Notes: a model not told the origin generated them from the letters alone. Counted from the first letter of the stretch, positions 23,848-33,919 are shown. The stretch: 64,000 nucleotides of DNA from Clostridia bacterium (GCA_017428625.1 JAFRQM010000016.1:18579-82578); one strand, 5' to 3'. Numbers and translations: made by a program.

Positions 23848-26800
23848 TTAAGAATCTATTGTTGAAATTGAGATTGTTATTTCCTCAAGCACATCAAGAA
23901 GCACCCTGACCGTGTCAAGCGATGTGAACATGGCAACATTGTTCTCCGCCGCGAGGCATCTGATTTTAAAGCCGTCGGAGTTGGGATCGGAGGATTCTAT
24001 TGCCTTTGTGTTTATTACATAGGCTATGTTGCCCTCTCTGAGCGCTTCCGGTATCTCATCGCTGCCGTCGCTGATTTTTTCAAGCACATGGGTGCGGATA
24101 CCGTTTTCTTTAAGATATTCCGCCGTGCCTTCTGTTGCCTGAATGTTGAAGCCGAGGTTATAGAACCGGCGGATAAGCGGAAGAGCCTCTTCTTTGTCTT
24201 CATTCGCTATTGCCGCGAAAACAACACCGCTGGATGCCAGATGAATGCCCGAAGCCTGAAGCGCCTTGTAGAGCGCGCGGTTGAGCTTGTCATCATAGCC
24301 TATTGCCTCGCCGGTTGATTTCATCTCGGGTGAAAGATAGGCGTCAAGGCCTTTTATTTTGTTGAATGAGAATACGGGAACTTTTACATAGCAGCGCTTT
24401 TTCTCATCGGGATAAATATCGAATATTCCCTGTTCTCTGAGTGATTTGCCGAGTATAACATCGGTTGCTATGTCGGCAAGAGAATACCCGGTGGATTTTG
24501 AAAGGAACGGGACCGTTCTTGAAGAACGGGGATTTACCTCGATAATAAACACATTTTCATCCGGGTCAACTATAAACTGAATGTTGAACAGACCTATTAT
24601 GCCGATGCCGAGCCCGAGTTTTTTGGCGTATTGCAGAATTGTTCCCTTGACTTTATCCGAAATGCTGAATGCCGGGTAAACGCTTATTGAGTCGCCGGAA
24701 TGAACGCCCGTGCGCTCAACGAGTTCCATTATGCCGGGCACAAACACATTTCTGCCGTCGCAGATGGCGTCAACCTCAACCTCTTTGCCTTTTATGTATT
24801 TGTCAACAAGCACGGGCTTGTCCTCATCTATCGCGACCGCGTTTTTAAGGTACTGTCTGAGCTGTTCCTCGGTTGCCACAACCTGCATTGCCCTGCCGCC
24901 CAAAACAAACGAGGGGCGAACAAGCACCGGGTATCCGATTTCTTTCGCGGCTTTTACTCCGTCTTCAATTTTCGTGACCGCGCAGCCCTTTGGCTGAGGA
25001 ATGTTGAGGTCAAGAAGAAGATGCTCAAAAGAATCCCTGTTTTCAGCACGCTCAATAGCGTCGCAGTCAGTGCCGATGATTTTTACTCCTCTTTTCATAA
25101 GAGGCTCGGCAAGATTTATGGCAGTCTGACCGCCGAGCGAGGCAATTACGCCTTCCGGCTGTTCAAAGTCGATAATAGCCATAACATCCTCGGGTGTGAG
25201 AGGCTCAAAATATAGTTTGTCGGCTGTGGTGTAGTCGGTTGAAACGGTTTCGGGGTTGTTGTTTATGATTATTGCCTCATAGCCCGCGCGTTTTATTGTT
25301 TGAACCGCGTGAACGGTGGAATAGTCAAACTCAACGCCCTGCCCTATTCTGATAGGTCCCGCGCCGAGAACAACAATTTTCTTTTTCTCCGTAAGGCGTG
25401 AAGCGTTCTCACCGGAATATGACGAGTAGAGGTAGGCTATGTATTTGCCCGTGTGAAGGGTGTCAACCATGCGGAAAATGGGAACAATGCCGAGTTTTTT
25501 GCGGGTTTCATATATTTCAATTTCTTCTTTATCCCAAAGTTTGGCAATATATTTGTCCGAAAATCCCATAACCTTTGCCGCGCGCAGAACCTTCTCATTG
25601 CCGGGCTTGTCTTTGAGAGTGTATTCCATATCCACAATACGCTTTAAACATTCAAGGAACATTTCGGTTATCATTGTAACCTCATGCAACTTCTCGATTG
25701 TCGCGCCCCTGCGGATAAGCTCCGTTATCGCGTAGATATTGTCATCCCTGAATTTTGAAATGTATTCAAACAGCTCACTGTCTGTGTATGAATCAAATTT
25801 TGCAAGGTAAAAATGGCACACTCCCGTTTCAAGCGAACGCACGGATTTAAGCATACATTCCTCAAGCGACGAGCCGATGCCCATAACCTCGCCGGTCGCC
25901 TTCATCTGAGTGCCGAGGATGTTGGGGGCGGTCGCGAATTTGTCAAACGGAAAGCGCGGAAATTTCGCGACAATGTAGTCAAGCGTGGGCTCGATTGCCG
26001 CCGTGCCGCCTGCAACCGGAATATCCTCGAGCGCCATACCGAGGGCGATTTTCGCCGTAACTCTGGCAATCGGATAACCGCTCGCCTTTGAAGCAAGGGC
26101 GGATGAACGCGAAACTCTGGGGTTTACCTCTATTAAGAAATACTCGCTTGAATTCGGGTTGAGCGCGAACTGAACATTGCACCCGCCTTCAACTCCAAGT
26201 TCCTTTATAATTTTTATGGCGCTGTCATTGAGCATTTTAAGGTCATGGTCATTGAGCGAGAGAATGGGGGCAACAACGATTGAATCGCCGGTATGCACAC
26301 CTACGGGGTCAACATTCTCCATACCGCAGATTGTTATGGCGTGGTCATTGGAATCGCGCATAACCTCAAACTCAATCTCTTTATAGCCTTTTACGCTCTT
26401 TTCAATAAGCACCTGATGAACGGGAGAAAGCCGGAAGGCGTTTACGCCGACTTCAATCAGCTCCTCCTCATTGTCGGCAAAGCCGCCGCCTGTTCCGCCC
26501 AGGGTGAACGCGGGGCGCAGAACAACGGGATAGCCTATTCTTTTTGCCGCCTCTTTCGCCTCATCAAGTGAATATGTTATCTCAGAGGGAATGACCGGTT
26601 CGCCGATGCTCTCACACATCTCTTTAAAAAGCTCTCTGTCTTCCGCGCGTTCAATGGAACGGCTGGGCGTGCCGAGAAGCTCAACTCCGCATTCCTTGAG
26701 AATCCCCTGTTTTTCAAGCTGAACGGCTATATTAAGCCCTGTTTGCCCGCCTATGCCGGGCACAATGGCGTCGGGACGCTCGTGCCTGAGTATTTTCGCG

Positions 26801-27021
26801 ATATACTCAACCGTGAGCGGCTCCATATAGACCTTGTCCGCTATAGTGGTGTCTGTCATAATGGTGGCGGGGTTGGAGTTTGCGAGAATGACCTTGTAGC
26901 CTTCCTCCCTGAGGGCAAGGCACGCCTGTGTGCCCGCGTAGTCAAACTCAGCCGCCTGACCTATTACAATGGGACCCGAGCCGATGATAAGTACCTTTTT
27001 GATGTCTGTTCTTTTTGCCAT
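23848..27021 (-). CDS. carB: Carbamoyl-phosphate synthase large chain
   Basis: The 1057-residue synthase makes carbamoyl phosphate from bicarbonate, ATP and ammonia supplied by the small subunit. Two homologous ATP-grasp halves are visible, each opening with a GSGPIVIGQAAEFDYAGTQA or GAGPIRIGQGVEFDYSTVHA motif (near residues 13 and 550). Each has an EVNPRxSRxxAL/VP metal motif. An MGS-like allosteric domain follows from about residue 930. Length is typical (1050-1075). A GGAGGCAGTT ribosome site precedes the ATG. The small subunit gene carA, which supplies glutamine-derived ammonia, is not next to it or elsewhere in the window. Confidence 0.98.
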   Translation of the reverse strand: MAKRTDIKKVLIIGSGPIVIGQAAEFDYAGTQACLALREEGYKVILANSNPATIMTDTTIADKVYMEPLTVEYIAKILRHERPDAIVPGIGGQTGLNIAVQLEKQGILKECGVELLGTPSRSIERAEDRELFKEMCESIGEPVIPSEITYSLDEAKEAAKRIGYPVVLRPAFTLGGTGGGFADNEEELIEVGVNAFRLSPVHQVLIEKSVKGYKEIEFEVMRDSNDHAITICGMENVDPVGVHTGDSIVVAPILSLNDHDLKMLNDSAIKIIKELGVEGGCNVQFALNPNSSEYFLIEVNPRVSRSSALASKASGYPIARVTAKIALGMALEDIPVAGGTAAIEPTLDYIVAKFPRFPFDKFATAPNILGTQMKATGEVMGIGSSLEECMLKSVRSLETGVCHFYLAKFDSYTDSELFEYISKFRDDNIYAITELIRRGATIEKLHEVTMITEMFLECLKRIVDMEYTLKDKPGNEKVLRAAKVMGFSDKYIAKLWDKEEIEIYETRKKLGIVPIFRMVDTLHTGKYIAYLYSSYSGENASRLTEKKKIVVLGAGPIRIGQGVEFDYSTVHAVQTIKRAGYEAIIINNNPETVSTDYTTADKLYFEPLTPEDVMAIIDFEQPEGVIASLGGQTAINLAEPLMKRGVKIIGTDCDAIERAENRDSFEHLLLDLNIPQPKGCAVTKIEDGVKAAKEIGYPVLVRPSFVLGGRAMQVVATEEQLRQYLKNAVAIDEDKPVLVDKYIKGKEVEVDAICDGRNVFVPGIMELVERTGVHSGDSISVYPAFSISDKVKGTILQYAKKLGLGIGIIGLFNIQFIVDPDENVFIIEVNPRSSRTVPFLSKSTGYSLADIATDVILGKSLREQGIFDIYPDEKKRCYVKVPVFSFNKIKGLDAYLSPEMKSTGEAIGYDDKLNRALYKALQASGIHLASSGVVFAAIANEDKEEALPLIRRFYNLGFNIQATEGTAEYLKENGIRTHVLEKISDGSDEIPEALREGNIAYVINTKAIESSDPNSDGFKIRCLAAENNVAMFTSLDTVRVLLDVLEEITISISTIDS

Positions 27022-27078
27022 AACTGCCTCCGATGTCAGGTTTTAGATATTGTAATTCAGATGTTTTGTGTTTTAAAC

Positions 27079-28266
27079 TTATTGTTTTGAATTGAAAAGG
27101 CATCTGCCGTAAAGGGTTTCGCCCTCAAACGGGGTTGCTCTGCCTTTTGATATAAACTCTTCGGGATTAACAGTAAAACTTTCGTTAAGATTCCATACGC
27201 AAAATTCGTTTTCACCTTTTATTCCGAAACGCTTTCGCGGATTAACCGTTAAGCATTCGATTATTTTTTCAAGCGGAACAATTCCCGTTCTGACAAGCTT
27301 TGTGTAAAGCACGGGGAAGGCGATTTCAATGCCCGTTATGCCGAACGCGCTGCCCTCAAGCCCCTTTGATTTTTCTTCTTTGCTGTGCGGGGCGTGATCG
27401 GTGGCTATCATATCTATTGTGCCGTCAAGCAGACCTTCAACAAGGGCTTTTCTGTCTTCTTCGCTTCGCAGTGGAGGATTCATTTTAAACCTGCCGTCCT
27501 CCTGCAAATCGTTTTCATCAAGTGTGAGGTAGTGCGGCGCGGTTTCACAGGTGACATTTACTCCCCTTGCTTTTGCCCGCCTGATTATTTCAACGCTTTC
27601 TTTTGCCGAGATATGGCACACATGGTAGGGGCAGCCCGTCTCCTCGCTTAATTTAATATCACGTTCAATCGGAAGCCACTCGCTTTTGCTGCAAATCCCT
27701 TTGTGATTGTGCTCTTTTGCATAGGCTCCGTCGTGAATATATCCGCCGTTTAACAACGAGTTTTCTTCGCAGTGCGCAACAATTATTTTGCCGAGCCTTT
27801 TTGCCTCCAGCATTGCCGAGCGCATCATTTCCTCGCTCTGCACACCTCTGCCGTCATCCGAAAACGCAACGGCGTAAGGCGCGAGCCCCCGCATATCGGA
27901 GAGTTTTTCGCCTTTTTCGCCTACTGTTATTGCGGCATAGGGCAGAACGGTTATCGCGGCATCTTTTCCGATTATTTCAAGCTGGGCTTTTATGTTCGGC
28001 ACACTGTCCGGCACCGGGTTCAAGTTGGGCATTGTGAAAACGGTTGTGTAGCCGCCGGCCTTCGCCGCGAGAGAACCGGATTTAATTGTCTCTTTATAAG
28101 AAAAACCCGGCTCGCGAAAATGCACATGCACATCGCAAAAGCCGGGAAAAACAACATATCTGCCGGTATTGACGCCGGCAACAACATCGGATGAAAGCAA
28201 AGCGGCAGCGGGCGATGAAAGAAGCGCCCCCGCGCAGTTATATTTGTTTGTAACAACGCCGTTCAT
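27079..28266 (-). CDS. pyrC: Dihydroorotase
   Basis: This 395-residue amidohydrolase cyclises carbamoyl aspartate to dihydroorotate and is of the class I type. It shows the metal-site DVHVHFREPGF, the GGYTTVFTMPNLNP segment, VAHCEENSL, CHISAKESVEIIRRAK, ETAPHYLTL and the catalytic ATDHAPHS. It is the first gene of the pyr operon; carB starts 57 bases downstream. GGAGGCAAAGTT precedes the ATG, immediately after the terminator of the leader attenuator, so the terminator directly gates this gene. Firm call. Confidence 0.96.
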   Translation of the reverse strand: MNGVVTNKYNCAGALLSSPAAALLSSDVVAGVNTGRYVVFPGFCDVHVHFREPGFSYKETIKSGSLAAKAGGYTTVFTMPNLNPVPDSVPNIKAQLEIIGKDAAITVLPYAAITVGEKGEKLSDMRGLAPYAVAFSDDGRGVQSEEMMRSAMLEAKRLGKIIVAHCEENSLLNGGYIHDGAYAKEHNHKGICSKSEWLPIERDIKLSEETGCPYHVCHISAKESVEIIRRAKARGVNVTCETAPHYLTLDENDLQEDGRFKMNPPLRSEEDRKALVEGLLDGTIDMIATDHAPHSKEEKSKGLEGSAFGITGIEIAFPVLYTKLVRTGIVPLEKIIECLTVNPRKRFGIKGENEFCVWNLNESFTVNPEEFISKGRATPFEGETLYGRCLFNSKQ

Positions 28267-28280
28267 AACTTTGCCTCCGA

Positions 28281-28380
28281 TAAAAAACGCCTTGCCGCAG
28301 GGTACGGCAAGGCAGACTCAGAGCTTACACTTCAAGTTTAATCTTGCCGACCTCACGGGATCCGCTTAAAGATTTTTACT
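28281..28380 (-). promoter_or_regulatory. PyrR-type transcription attenuator of the pyr operon
   Basis: The leader contains UCCCGUGAGGUC (28349-28360, minus strand), which fits the PyrR-binding core UCC-N-G-N-GAGGY. Next comes CGGCAAG (about 28342-28348). It is complementary to CUUGCCG in the 5' arm of the terminator stem (28305-28313 with 28289-28297, then TTTTTT). Known PyrR logic applies: UMP-bound PyrR stabilises the binding hairpin, frees the terminator arm and stops transcription. Without it the antiterminator forms. All three alternative parts can be read in the sequence. The pyrR gene itself is not in this window. Confidence 0.85.
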
Positions 28381-28387
28381 GTTCGGT

Positions 28388-28416
28388 ATTATAACACAGC
28401 ATATTTACAAATGCAA
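28388..28416 (-). promoter_or_regulatory. pyr operon promoter
   Basis: Minus strand: TTGCAT (28411-28416), 17-base spacer, TATAAT (28388-28393). Transcription would start near 28381, giving a leader of about 115 nt. Confidence 0.75.
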
Positions 28417-28452
28417 GTGGTTTAAAGTATATTTCTTAATAATAATGCAATA

Positions 28453-30933
28453 TTATACAATACCCTCAAGGAAGTTGGTCTCGGTAACAAAGCCGTCTTT
28501 ATCTATGCGGAAGGTTTTTATTTCGGTCGGGTAAAAATCGCTGTAAAACGCCGCGTCAAGCATATCGCATTTTATCATTGCGGTTACGGGCTTGCCGGCA
28601 ATTTCACGGCAGCGTATTACCGCGTCGCCGGAGCCGTCCTCACAGAATTTAACGGCGTCGGCTATAACATTCGGCGCGTCAACTGTCAGATAGCTTTTTT
28701 CAAGCGGCAAGTTGCCTTTGCGGTAGCCGACAGGCACGGTAACGGGTCTGTTCAGGAAAAGCTCGCCCGTTCCGGTTGCCTCGGTTATATCCACATCGCC
28801 GCCGTGCGGCATAACGGCGTATTCAAAACGCTGAACGCCCTCATCGCAGAAGTTGAAATCCGCCGCGGGTCTGTCGGAGTAGTGATCGGCAAAAACGGAA
28901 TTGCGTATTACCGTCAGGCGCAGTTCATTCTCCGGGCAGGAGTAACTGTATTTTGAATCGCTGAATACGGTTACGCCGTAACGCCCGCCGCCGGAGCTCA
29001 AAGAAATGTCGCCCCATTTCAGCGCCGGCTCCTCCTCCCCGTTGCAGGGGCGTTTGATAAACCCGCCCGGCACTTCATAGGTTGAAACTCCGTTTTCACC
29101 CTTTACGGGGAACGGGATTTTAAGAATTGTAAAAGGCTCCTGCCACATTGCCTTTGCTTTTACTCGCATAACCTTCATACCGGATGAAAGAATATAATCC
29201 TGCGTTAAAACGGATTTGCCGAAGGTGTGCTTTGTTCTGACAACGCTGCGAAGTTTACCGCTTTCAACGAGTTCGATGGACTGCAGTTTCATTGCGCCGA
29301 TGACTTCGTCAAACTTAAAAATGTTGTGCGCCCAGGTGTCCGGCTTTGTGTTGTCAAAAACCGTCGGCAGGCAGAAATTGTCACCGCCGGCGTATTCTCT
29401 GCCGTCCGCTTTGGTAACCATTGACGAAACGGCGCCGTTTACCTTGCTGAATTTAACGGCGATATGCTCATTCTCTATTTTTATTTCATCACTGTCGAGG
29501 GCTCGAACTCCACTGTTGATTTCCGGCTCATAAAAGCCTCTCTCCTCTTTGCTCCACCACAGCCAATATACGGCGTAGCCGAGCGCCGGAACCTTGGCGA
29601 GAAAAACGGTGTCAAGGTGAGAATCGTTTGAGCGCGAAGAGCGCACATTCTGAAACAGCACGGGCTTATGTTCGCTGTTCTCAACCTTTGATGAGGGGTG
29701 ATAGGTGCGCACGGGCACCGTAACCTCAAAAGAATTTGGGTTGAAAACCGCGACGGGTCTCGGATAATCGAGATTGCGGCAGTGATGGCGCTCGTTGAGC
29801 GCTTTTGTGTCGGAAACGCCGTCGAGCCAGGTGTTCATATTCAGTGTAAGACGCAAAAAAGCGTTGTTCTCCGCGTTCGCGGCAACCGTCATCGCATAAC
29901 CTTCACTGTCGCGCACATCCTCATACGCTTCCATAATCGAGCAACCGCACAAAATGTCGTGAAACTGATTAAAGCAGACATTGAGCCAGGCGTCTTTCAA
30001 TTTTTCCGTTTCGGCGGTCATACCTGCCGTTTTGCAGGCAACCGTGTTCCACTTTTCCGCGTTCATAAGCCGGGCTTCCGCCTTGCGGTTGAGGCTTTTC
30101 ACAAGCGAGGTTGCCGAATAGCATCCGCTCGCGTGGTGCTGAAGGTCATCATCCCATACGGGCGCGTCAACTCCGGAAGCGCATATTTCTTTAAAATAAT
30201 CATCCGGTGATGAGAACTTTATATTCGCGCCGTTTGCCTTAAGTTTTTCAAGGTGTTCAATATCCCCTTTTGTGGGGCCGCCGCCGTGGTTGCCCACGCC
30301 GTAAAACATCATAACATCGCAGTTGTTTTCATCCGCGATTTCGCCGAGATAATCAACGGCTCTGTCAATACTCTCCACGCCTTCACGGGCATATCCGTTC
30401 GGTATGTGATAAGTCAGCACACACGAGCCGTCGGGAGAATGCCAGTTGAAAAGCGGAGCCGGGATGTCCGCGTTCTCATGCTTTTCCGGGCGCATCATAA
30501 CATAAAAATCCATACCGCCCTTTTTGAGCAGTTGCGGAATCATTCTGCTGTGCCCGAAGGAATCAACATTGTAGCCGGTGCGGCAGATTTTGCCGAATTT
30601 CTCATAGTAATAAAGCTGACTGTAAAGAGCCTGCCTTGCGTAACTTTCGGCACAGGGCATATTGCAGTCCGGCTGAACCCACCAGCCGTTAACGGGCACT
30701 ATTCTGCCCACCCTTACCTTTTCGCGTATTTCCTCAAACATCTGCGGGTCAATATCCTCAACCCATTTGTAATACGCGGCGGAGGAGCAGGTAAAAACAA
30801 AATCGTCATATTCATTCAGCCTGTCAAGAGCGGAACGAAAGGTCTGCAAAACCTCGCCGCAGCCCTCCTGCCAGCGCCAGAGCCAGATAGGGTCAAGATG
30901 AGCGTTTCCGATAAGATGAATTTCTTTATTCAT
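28453..30933 (-). CDS. Alpha-mannosidase, glycoside hydrolase family 38
   Basis: The 826-residue cytosolic enzyme (no signal peptide) hydrolyses alpha-mannosides, as expected from host or fungal N-glycans. The GH38 zinc-binding N-terminus is clear (GNAHLDPIWLWRW, His12 and Asp14), and the catalytic nucleophile lies in YNVDSFGHS (Asp124). The middle helical domain and the large beta C-terminal domain follow in order. The gene starts nine bases after the end of an uncharacterised gene that is probably in the same operon. No transporter is adjacent. It ends shortly before the pyr promoter with no obvious terminator. Confidence 0.93.
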   Translation of the reverse strand: MNKEIHLIGNAHLDPIWLWRWQEGCGEVLQTFRSALDRLNEYDDFVFTCSSAAYYKWVEDIDPQMFEEIREKVRVGRIVPVNGWWVQPDCNMPCAESYARQALYSQLYYYEKFGKICRTGYNVDSFGHSRMIPQLLKKGGMDFYVMMRPEKHENADIPAPLFNWHSPDGSCVLTYHIPNGYAREGVESIDRAVDYLGEIADENNCDVMMFYGVGNHGGGPTKGDIEHLEKLKANGANIKFSSPDDYFKEICASGVDAPVWDDDLQHHASGCYSATSLVKSLNRKAEARLMNAEKWNTVACKTAGMTAETEKLKDAWLNVCFNQFHDILCGCSIMEAYEDVRDSEGYAMTVAANAENNAFLRLTLNMNTWLDGVSDTKALNERHHCRNLDYPRPVAVFNPNSFEVTVPVRTYHPSSKVENSEHKPVLFQNVRSSRSNDSHLDTVFLAKVPALGYAVYWLWWSKEERGFYEPEINSGVRALDSDEIKIENEHIAVKFSKVNGAVSSMVTKADGREYAGGDNFCLPTVFDNTKPDTWAHNIFKFDEVIGAMKLQSIELVESGKLRSVVRTKHTFGKSVLTQDYILSSGMKVMRVKAKAMWQEPFTILKIPFPVKGENGVSTYEVPGGFIKRPCNGEEEPALKWGDISLSSGGGRYGVTVFSDSKYSYSCPENELRLTVIRNSVFADHYSDRPAADFNFCDEGVQRFEYAVMPHGGDVDITEATGTGELFLNRPVTVPVGYRKGNLPLEKSYLTVDAPNVIADAVKFCEDGSGDAVIRCREIAGKPVTAMIKCDMLDAAFYSDFYPTEIKTFRIDKDGFVTETNFLEGIV

Positions 30934-30942
30934 ACTGTTACC

Positions 30943-32718
30943 TCACTTAATAAAACCGTAATATCTGCCCATCCAGTAAGGCAGTGTGTAGTAAGTGCAG
31001 CCCTCAACGCACTGAGCGCCGCCGCTGTCTTCATTTTTATACTCAAGCGGATTGCGGTCGAATTTTGAAATAAATCTTTCATCAGGCGGCAGAGCCGTTC
31101 CCGCCTCAAGATATCCCGCCCTGTATTTCTTAACCGGAATGTCATGCCTGCCGCTGAGCGTTACACTGCCCGCGAGCCTGCTGATATTCGCGCGGTCAAA
31201 CCACAGGCATATACGCTCCATATCCAGTTCCGCGCCCGGGCAGGCGGCAAGGTAAGGAAAATCATAGGCGGGGCTGAATTCTCTCGCGACAGAGTATCTC
31301 CATGTGGAGAATGCCCTGCGATATATGTCAAGCAGTTTTTCATCCTTTTCAAGGCGGCACAAAACATAGAATGACGCGGTCGCGAGCATATGGTCTCCGT
31401 ACATAATATTTTCAACAAAATCCTCGTTTGTAAAACAGTTGGCAGTGTTATGCCTGTCAAAATGCTTTAATCCAAGGTCGGCATAACCGCGTGCGATAAG
31501 GCTGTCATACGCCTCCTTCCACCTGCCGTCCTCACCGGTTATATCCATTGTCGCTTTAAGGTACATAAGCACCTCGGCGGAATTAAGGCAGGCGTCAACC
31601 CAGCCGTCGGGCGTGTTAAAATAATCCTCATACCATTTTGCCCACATTGTGCTTTCGCCGGAAAAATCAACAAGGCGCAGGCCGTTGTCGAGAATGTGGC
31701 CCATAATGCTGCAGGCACTCTGCCTCACAAGCTCATCGAGTTCTTCATCTTCGCCGCTCATAAGCCTTGAATAAAGCCACAGCATCATATATTCAAGAGT
31801 AATTTCATCACTGCTTGTGTCTGCTTTATATATAATATCATCATCGGAATAGCCTTCATCGCGGTAAAGCTTCGCCAAACGGTCGGGAACCGGGGCGGAC
31901 GCGTCGATTTCAACGCCTGATATGCCCAACTCCTTTGTGTAAGTGGTTTCAAGAGCTGTAGCTTTTCCGCCGTGTTTTTTAAAAAACAGTCCGTCATCCG
32001 GTAAAGGCTCATCAACGGTTAAATAGCTTCTTGCCACAAAACCGTCTCCCCTGCCCGGTATATACATAAGCAGAAGCACAGCCTCAACCGCCCGCGCGGC
32101 AACGGCTTTTGCCTCAAGAGTTTCGGGCGCGTTTTCGCCCTTTTCTCTTTTTAACACGGCGTAACGGAATATTTCACCGGAGGCGAAAAGGGCGGTAAAA
32201 CCGCCGTCATTGTCACAGTGGCCGAAATCGAGATAAGATGAAACATCGCCGCGTTTCGCAAGAAACTTGTGGCTCACCATACTTCTGCGCTGCACGGCCT
32301 CAAGAGTTTCGTCAAGAAGAATATCCGCCTTTTCTTCCGCCGTCAAAGTAACAAGCTCTATGTGTGTTATGCCCGTTTCGGTAAGAACCCATACGGAATT
32401 TCCGTCCGGGGCGATGTTAATTACATTGTTGTCCGGCAAATCCCTTTCAAAGCTGAAAAACATAACACGGTCCGCTTTTTTCTCCTCTTCAACACGGCAC
32501 CTTGTAACGCCGTTTGACGCGCCTGCCCAGACCGCGCCGTCATCCGTAACCGCGCTGCAGCGGTAATCGCTCTTTTTTGAGGGCAAAGGCAACGGAAATG
32601 ATGAAAAATCGGGTTTAACCGGTTCGCCCCTGAGAGCGGCGGGAGCGCCTTTAAAATCAAGCGGATAAAAAATGCTTTTTCTCGAAAAATGCGGTTTCAG
32701 AACATAAGGCAGTTTCAT
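30943..32718 (-). CDS. Uncharacterised 591-aa protein in operon with GH38 mannosidase
   Basis: I do not recognise a named family. The N-terminal third (to about residue 260) is beta-rich with a ligand-gated propeller-like repeat (SVWVLTETGITHIE and AVWAGASNGVTRC). The rest is helical with many aromatic residues (TMWAKWYEDYFNTPDGWVDACLNSAEVLMY split across 360-400), reminiscent of alpha/alpha-barrel glycan-active proteins. No signal peptide is present. It is the first gene of the unit with the GH38 mannosidase and has its own promoter (32751-32779). A role in glycan breakdown is inferred from context; a catalytic residue cannot be named. Confidence 0.6.
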   Translation of the reverse strand: MKLPYVLKPHFSRKSIFYPLDFKGAPAALRGEPVKPDFSSFPLPLPSKKSDYRCSAVTDDGAVWAGASNGVTRCRVEEEKKADRVMFFSFERDLPDNNVINIAPDGNSVWVLTETGITHIELVTLTAEEKADILLDETLEAVQRRSMVSHKFLAKRGDVSSYLDFGHCDNDGGFTALFASGEIFRYAVLKREKGENAPETLEAKAVAARAVEAVLLLMYIPGRGDGFVARSYLTVDEPLPDDGLFFKKHGGKATALETTYTKELGISGVEIDASAPVPDRLAKLYRDEGYSDDDIIYKADTSSDEITLEYMMLWLYSRLMSGEDEELDELVRQSACSIMGHILDNGLRLVDFSGESTMWAKWYEDYFNTPDGWVDACLNSAEVLMYLKATMDITGEDGRWKEAYDSLIARGYADLGLKHFDRHNTANCFTNEDFVENIMYGDHMLATASFYVLCRLEKDEKLLDIYRRAFSTWRYSVAREFSPAYDFPYLAACPGAELDMERICLWFDRANISRLAGSVTLSGRHDIPVKKYRAGYLEAGTALPPDERFISKFDRNPLEYKNEDSGGAQCVEGCTYYTLPYWMGRYYGFIK

Positions 32719-32750
32719 ATTGATTACCTCTTAATACATTTTATGTATTT

Positions 32751-32779
32751 ATAATAACAAAAACGCATGGCTGTTTCAA
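32751..32779 (-). promoter_or_regulatory. Promoter of the unknown protein/GH38 operon
   Basis: Minus strand: TTGAAA (32774-32779), 17-base spacer, TATTAT (32751-32756). Confidence 0.65.
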
Positions 32780-32816
32780 CATTTTTAAGCACTATTGACT
32801 AAAATAAATTGAATTG

Positions 32817-32845
32817 TTGACAATTATCAAAAAATAGCGTAAAAT
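32817..32845 (+). promoter_or_regulatory. Promoter of the DUF2156 gene
   Basis: TTGACA (32817-32822), 17-base spacer, TAAAAT (32840-32845). It leaves a leader of about 115 nt before the ATG; no known riboswitch is recognised in it. Confidence 0.65.
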
Positions 32846-32967
32846 TAAATTGCACAAAATCAATATACCCCCCATTAATGCCGCTCAACATTAAACCGGC
32901 TTGTAGTTTGTCGCGGTTCGTCGGGTTTTATATATTGATACCTAATATTACTGTAACGGAGATTTTT

Positions 32968-33843
32968 ATGCTTGAGTTCAAAAAAATCGGATTTGAAGAT
33001 TTTGAGAATGTAAAAAACTATTTTGACGCGTTCAGACAGCACTCCTGCGATTTTACCGCCGGCATAACATTTATGTGGCGCGATTTTTACGATATGAGGA
33101 TTGCATACGCAGGCGATGACATTGTTTTTATGCTCACCGATGACGACTGCGGAGCCGCTTTTCTTCCGCCCGCGAAAAAGAATTTTGACAAAATATGCAA
33201 AGAGATTGAAAACTATTGCAAAAGCCGCAGCATCAAAATGCAGTTTTACTCGGTCGCGAAGAATATGCTCGGCGACTTTCGCCGCCTTTATTCCGACTGC
33301 GTTTACGGCGCCGAGGAGCAGTGGTCGGATTACATTTACGAAGCGGAAGCAATAATGAAGCTTGAGGGCAAAAAATATGCTACTCAGCGAAATCACATAA
33401 ACAAATTCCGCCGCCTTTATGATGATTTTACTTTTAATGAAATCACCGCCGGCGATGTTGACGAGTGCATTGACCTTATGCAGAACCGGATGGCGGAAAA
33501 AGACGAGGTTCTCGCCTCAGCCGAAAAAGAGGCTGTTGTCGATGTTCTCAGAAACCTTGACAAATATAAAATGCTGACCGGTGTTTTAAGGGTAAACGGC
33601 GAAGTCGCGGGCTTCTCCTGCGCCGAAAAAATCGGCGATATACTGACAGTTCACATTGAAAAGGCGGATATCCGTTTTGACGGGGCTTATCCTATGCTCA
33701 CCCACCTGTTTTTGGAAAAACATGTTGATGAAGATATAAAATTCGTCAACCGCGAAGACGATTCCGGTGACGAGGGTTTAAAAAAATCAAAACTCTCATA
33801 CCACCCGTGCGAACTGCTTGAAAAATATTTTGTGGAGATTTAA
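32968..33843 (+). CDS. DUF2156 / phosphatidylglycerol lysyltransferase C-terminal-like protein
   Basis: This 291-residue soluble protein has the two-GNAT-fold layout of the DUF2156 family. Its AEAIMKLEGKKYATQRNHIN segment matches the family motif seen before the second acyltransferase fold. The C-terminal part (FVNREDDSGDEGLKKSK) matches the conserved end. Related domains in MprF transfer aminoacyl groups from tRNA to lipid, but this protein has no membrane part and its substrate is unknown. The ATG at 32968 is preferred because of the CGGAG ribosome site; the upstream open extension is leader. Monocistronic, transcribed away from the GH38 operon. Confidence 0.75.
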   Translation: MLEFKKIGFEDFENVKNYFDAFRQHSCDFTAGITFMWRDFYDMRIAYAGDDIVFMLTDDDCGAAFLPPAKKNFDKICKEIENYCKSRSIKMQFYSVAKNMLGDFRRLYSDCVYGAEEQWSDYIYEAEAIMKLEGKKYATQRNHINKFRRLYDDFTFNEITAGDVDECIDLMQNRMAEKDEVLASAEKEAVVDVLRNLDKYKMLTGVLRVNGEVAGFSCAEKIGDILTVHIEKADIRFDGAYPMLTHLFLEKHVDEDIKFVNREDDSGDEGLKKSKLSYHPCELLEKYFVEI

Positions 33844-33919
33844 TCCCGGTGTAAACTCACCCCGAATAAAGGCTGCTCACAGACCGGATTCCCGGCCTTG
33901 CAAAACAGTTTTCAGCACA

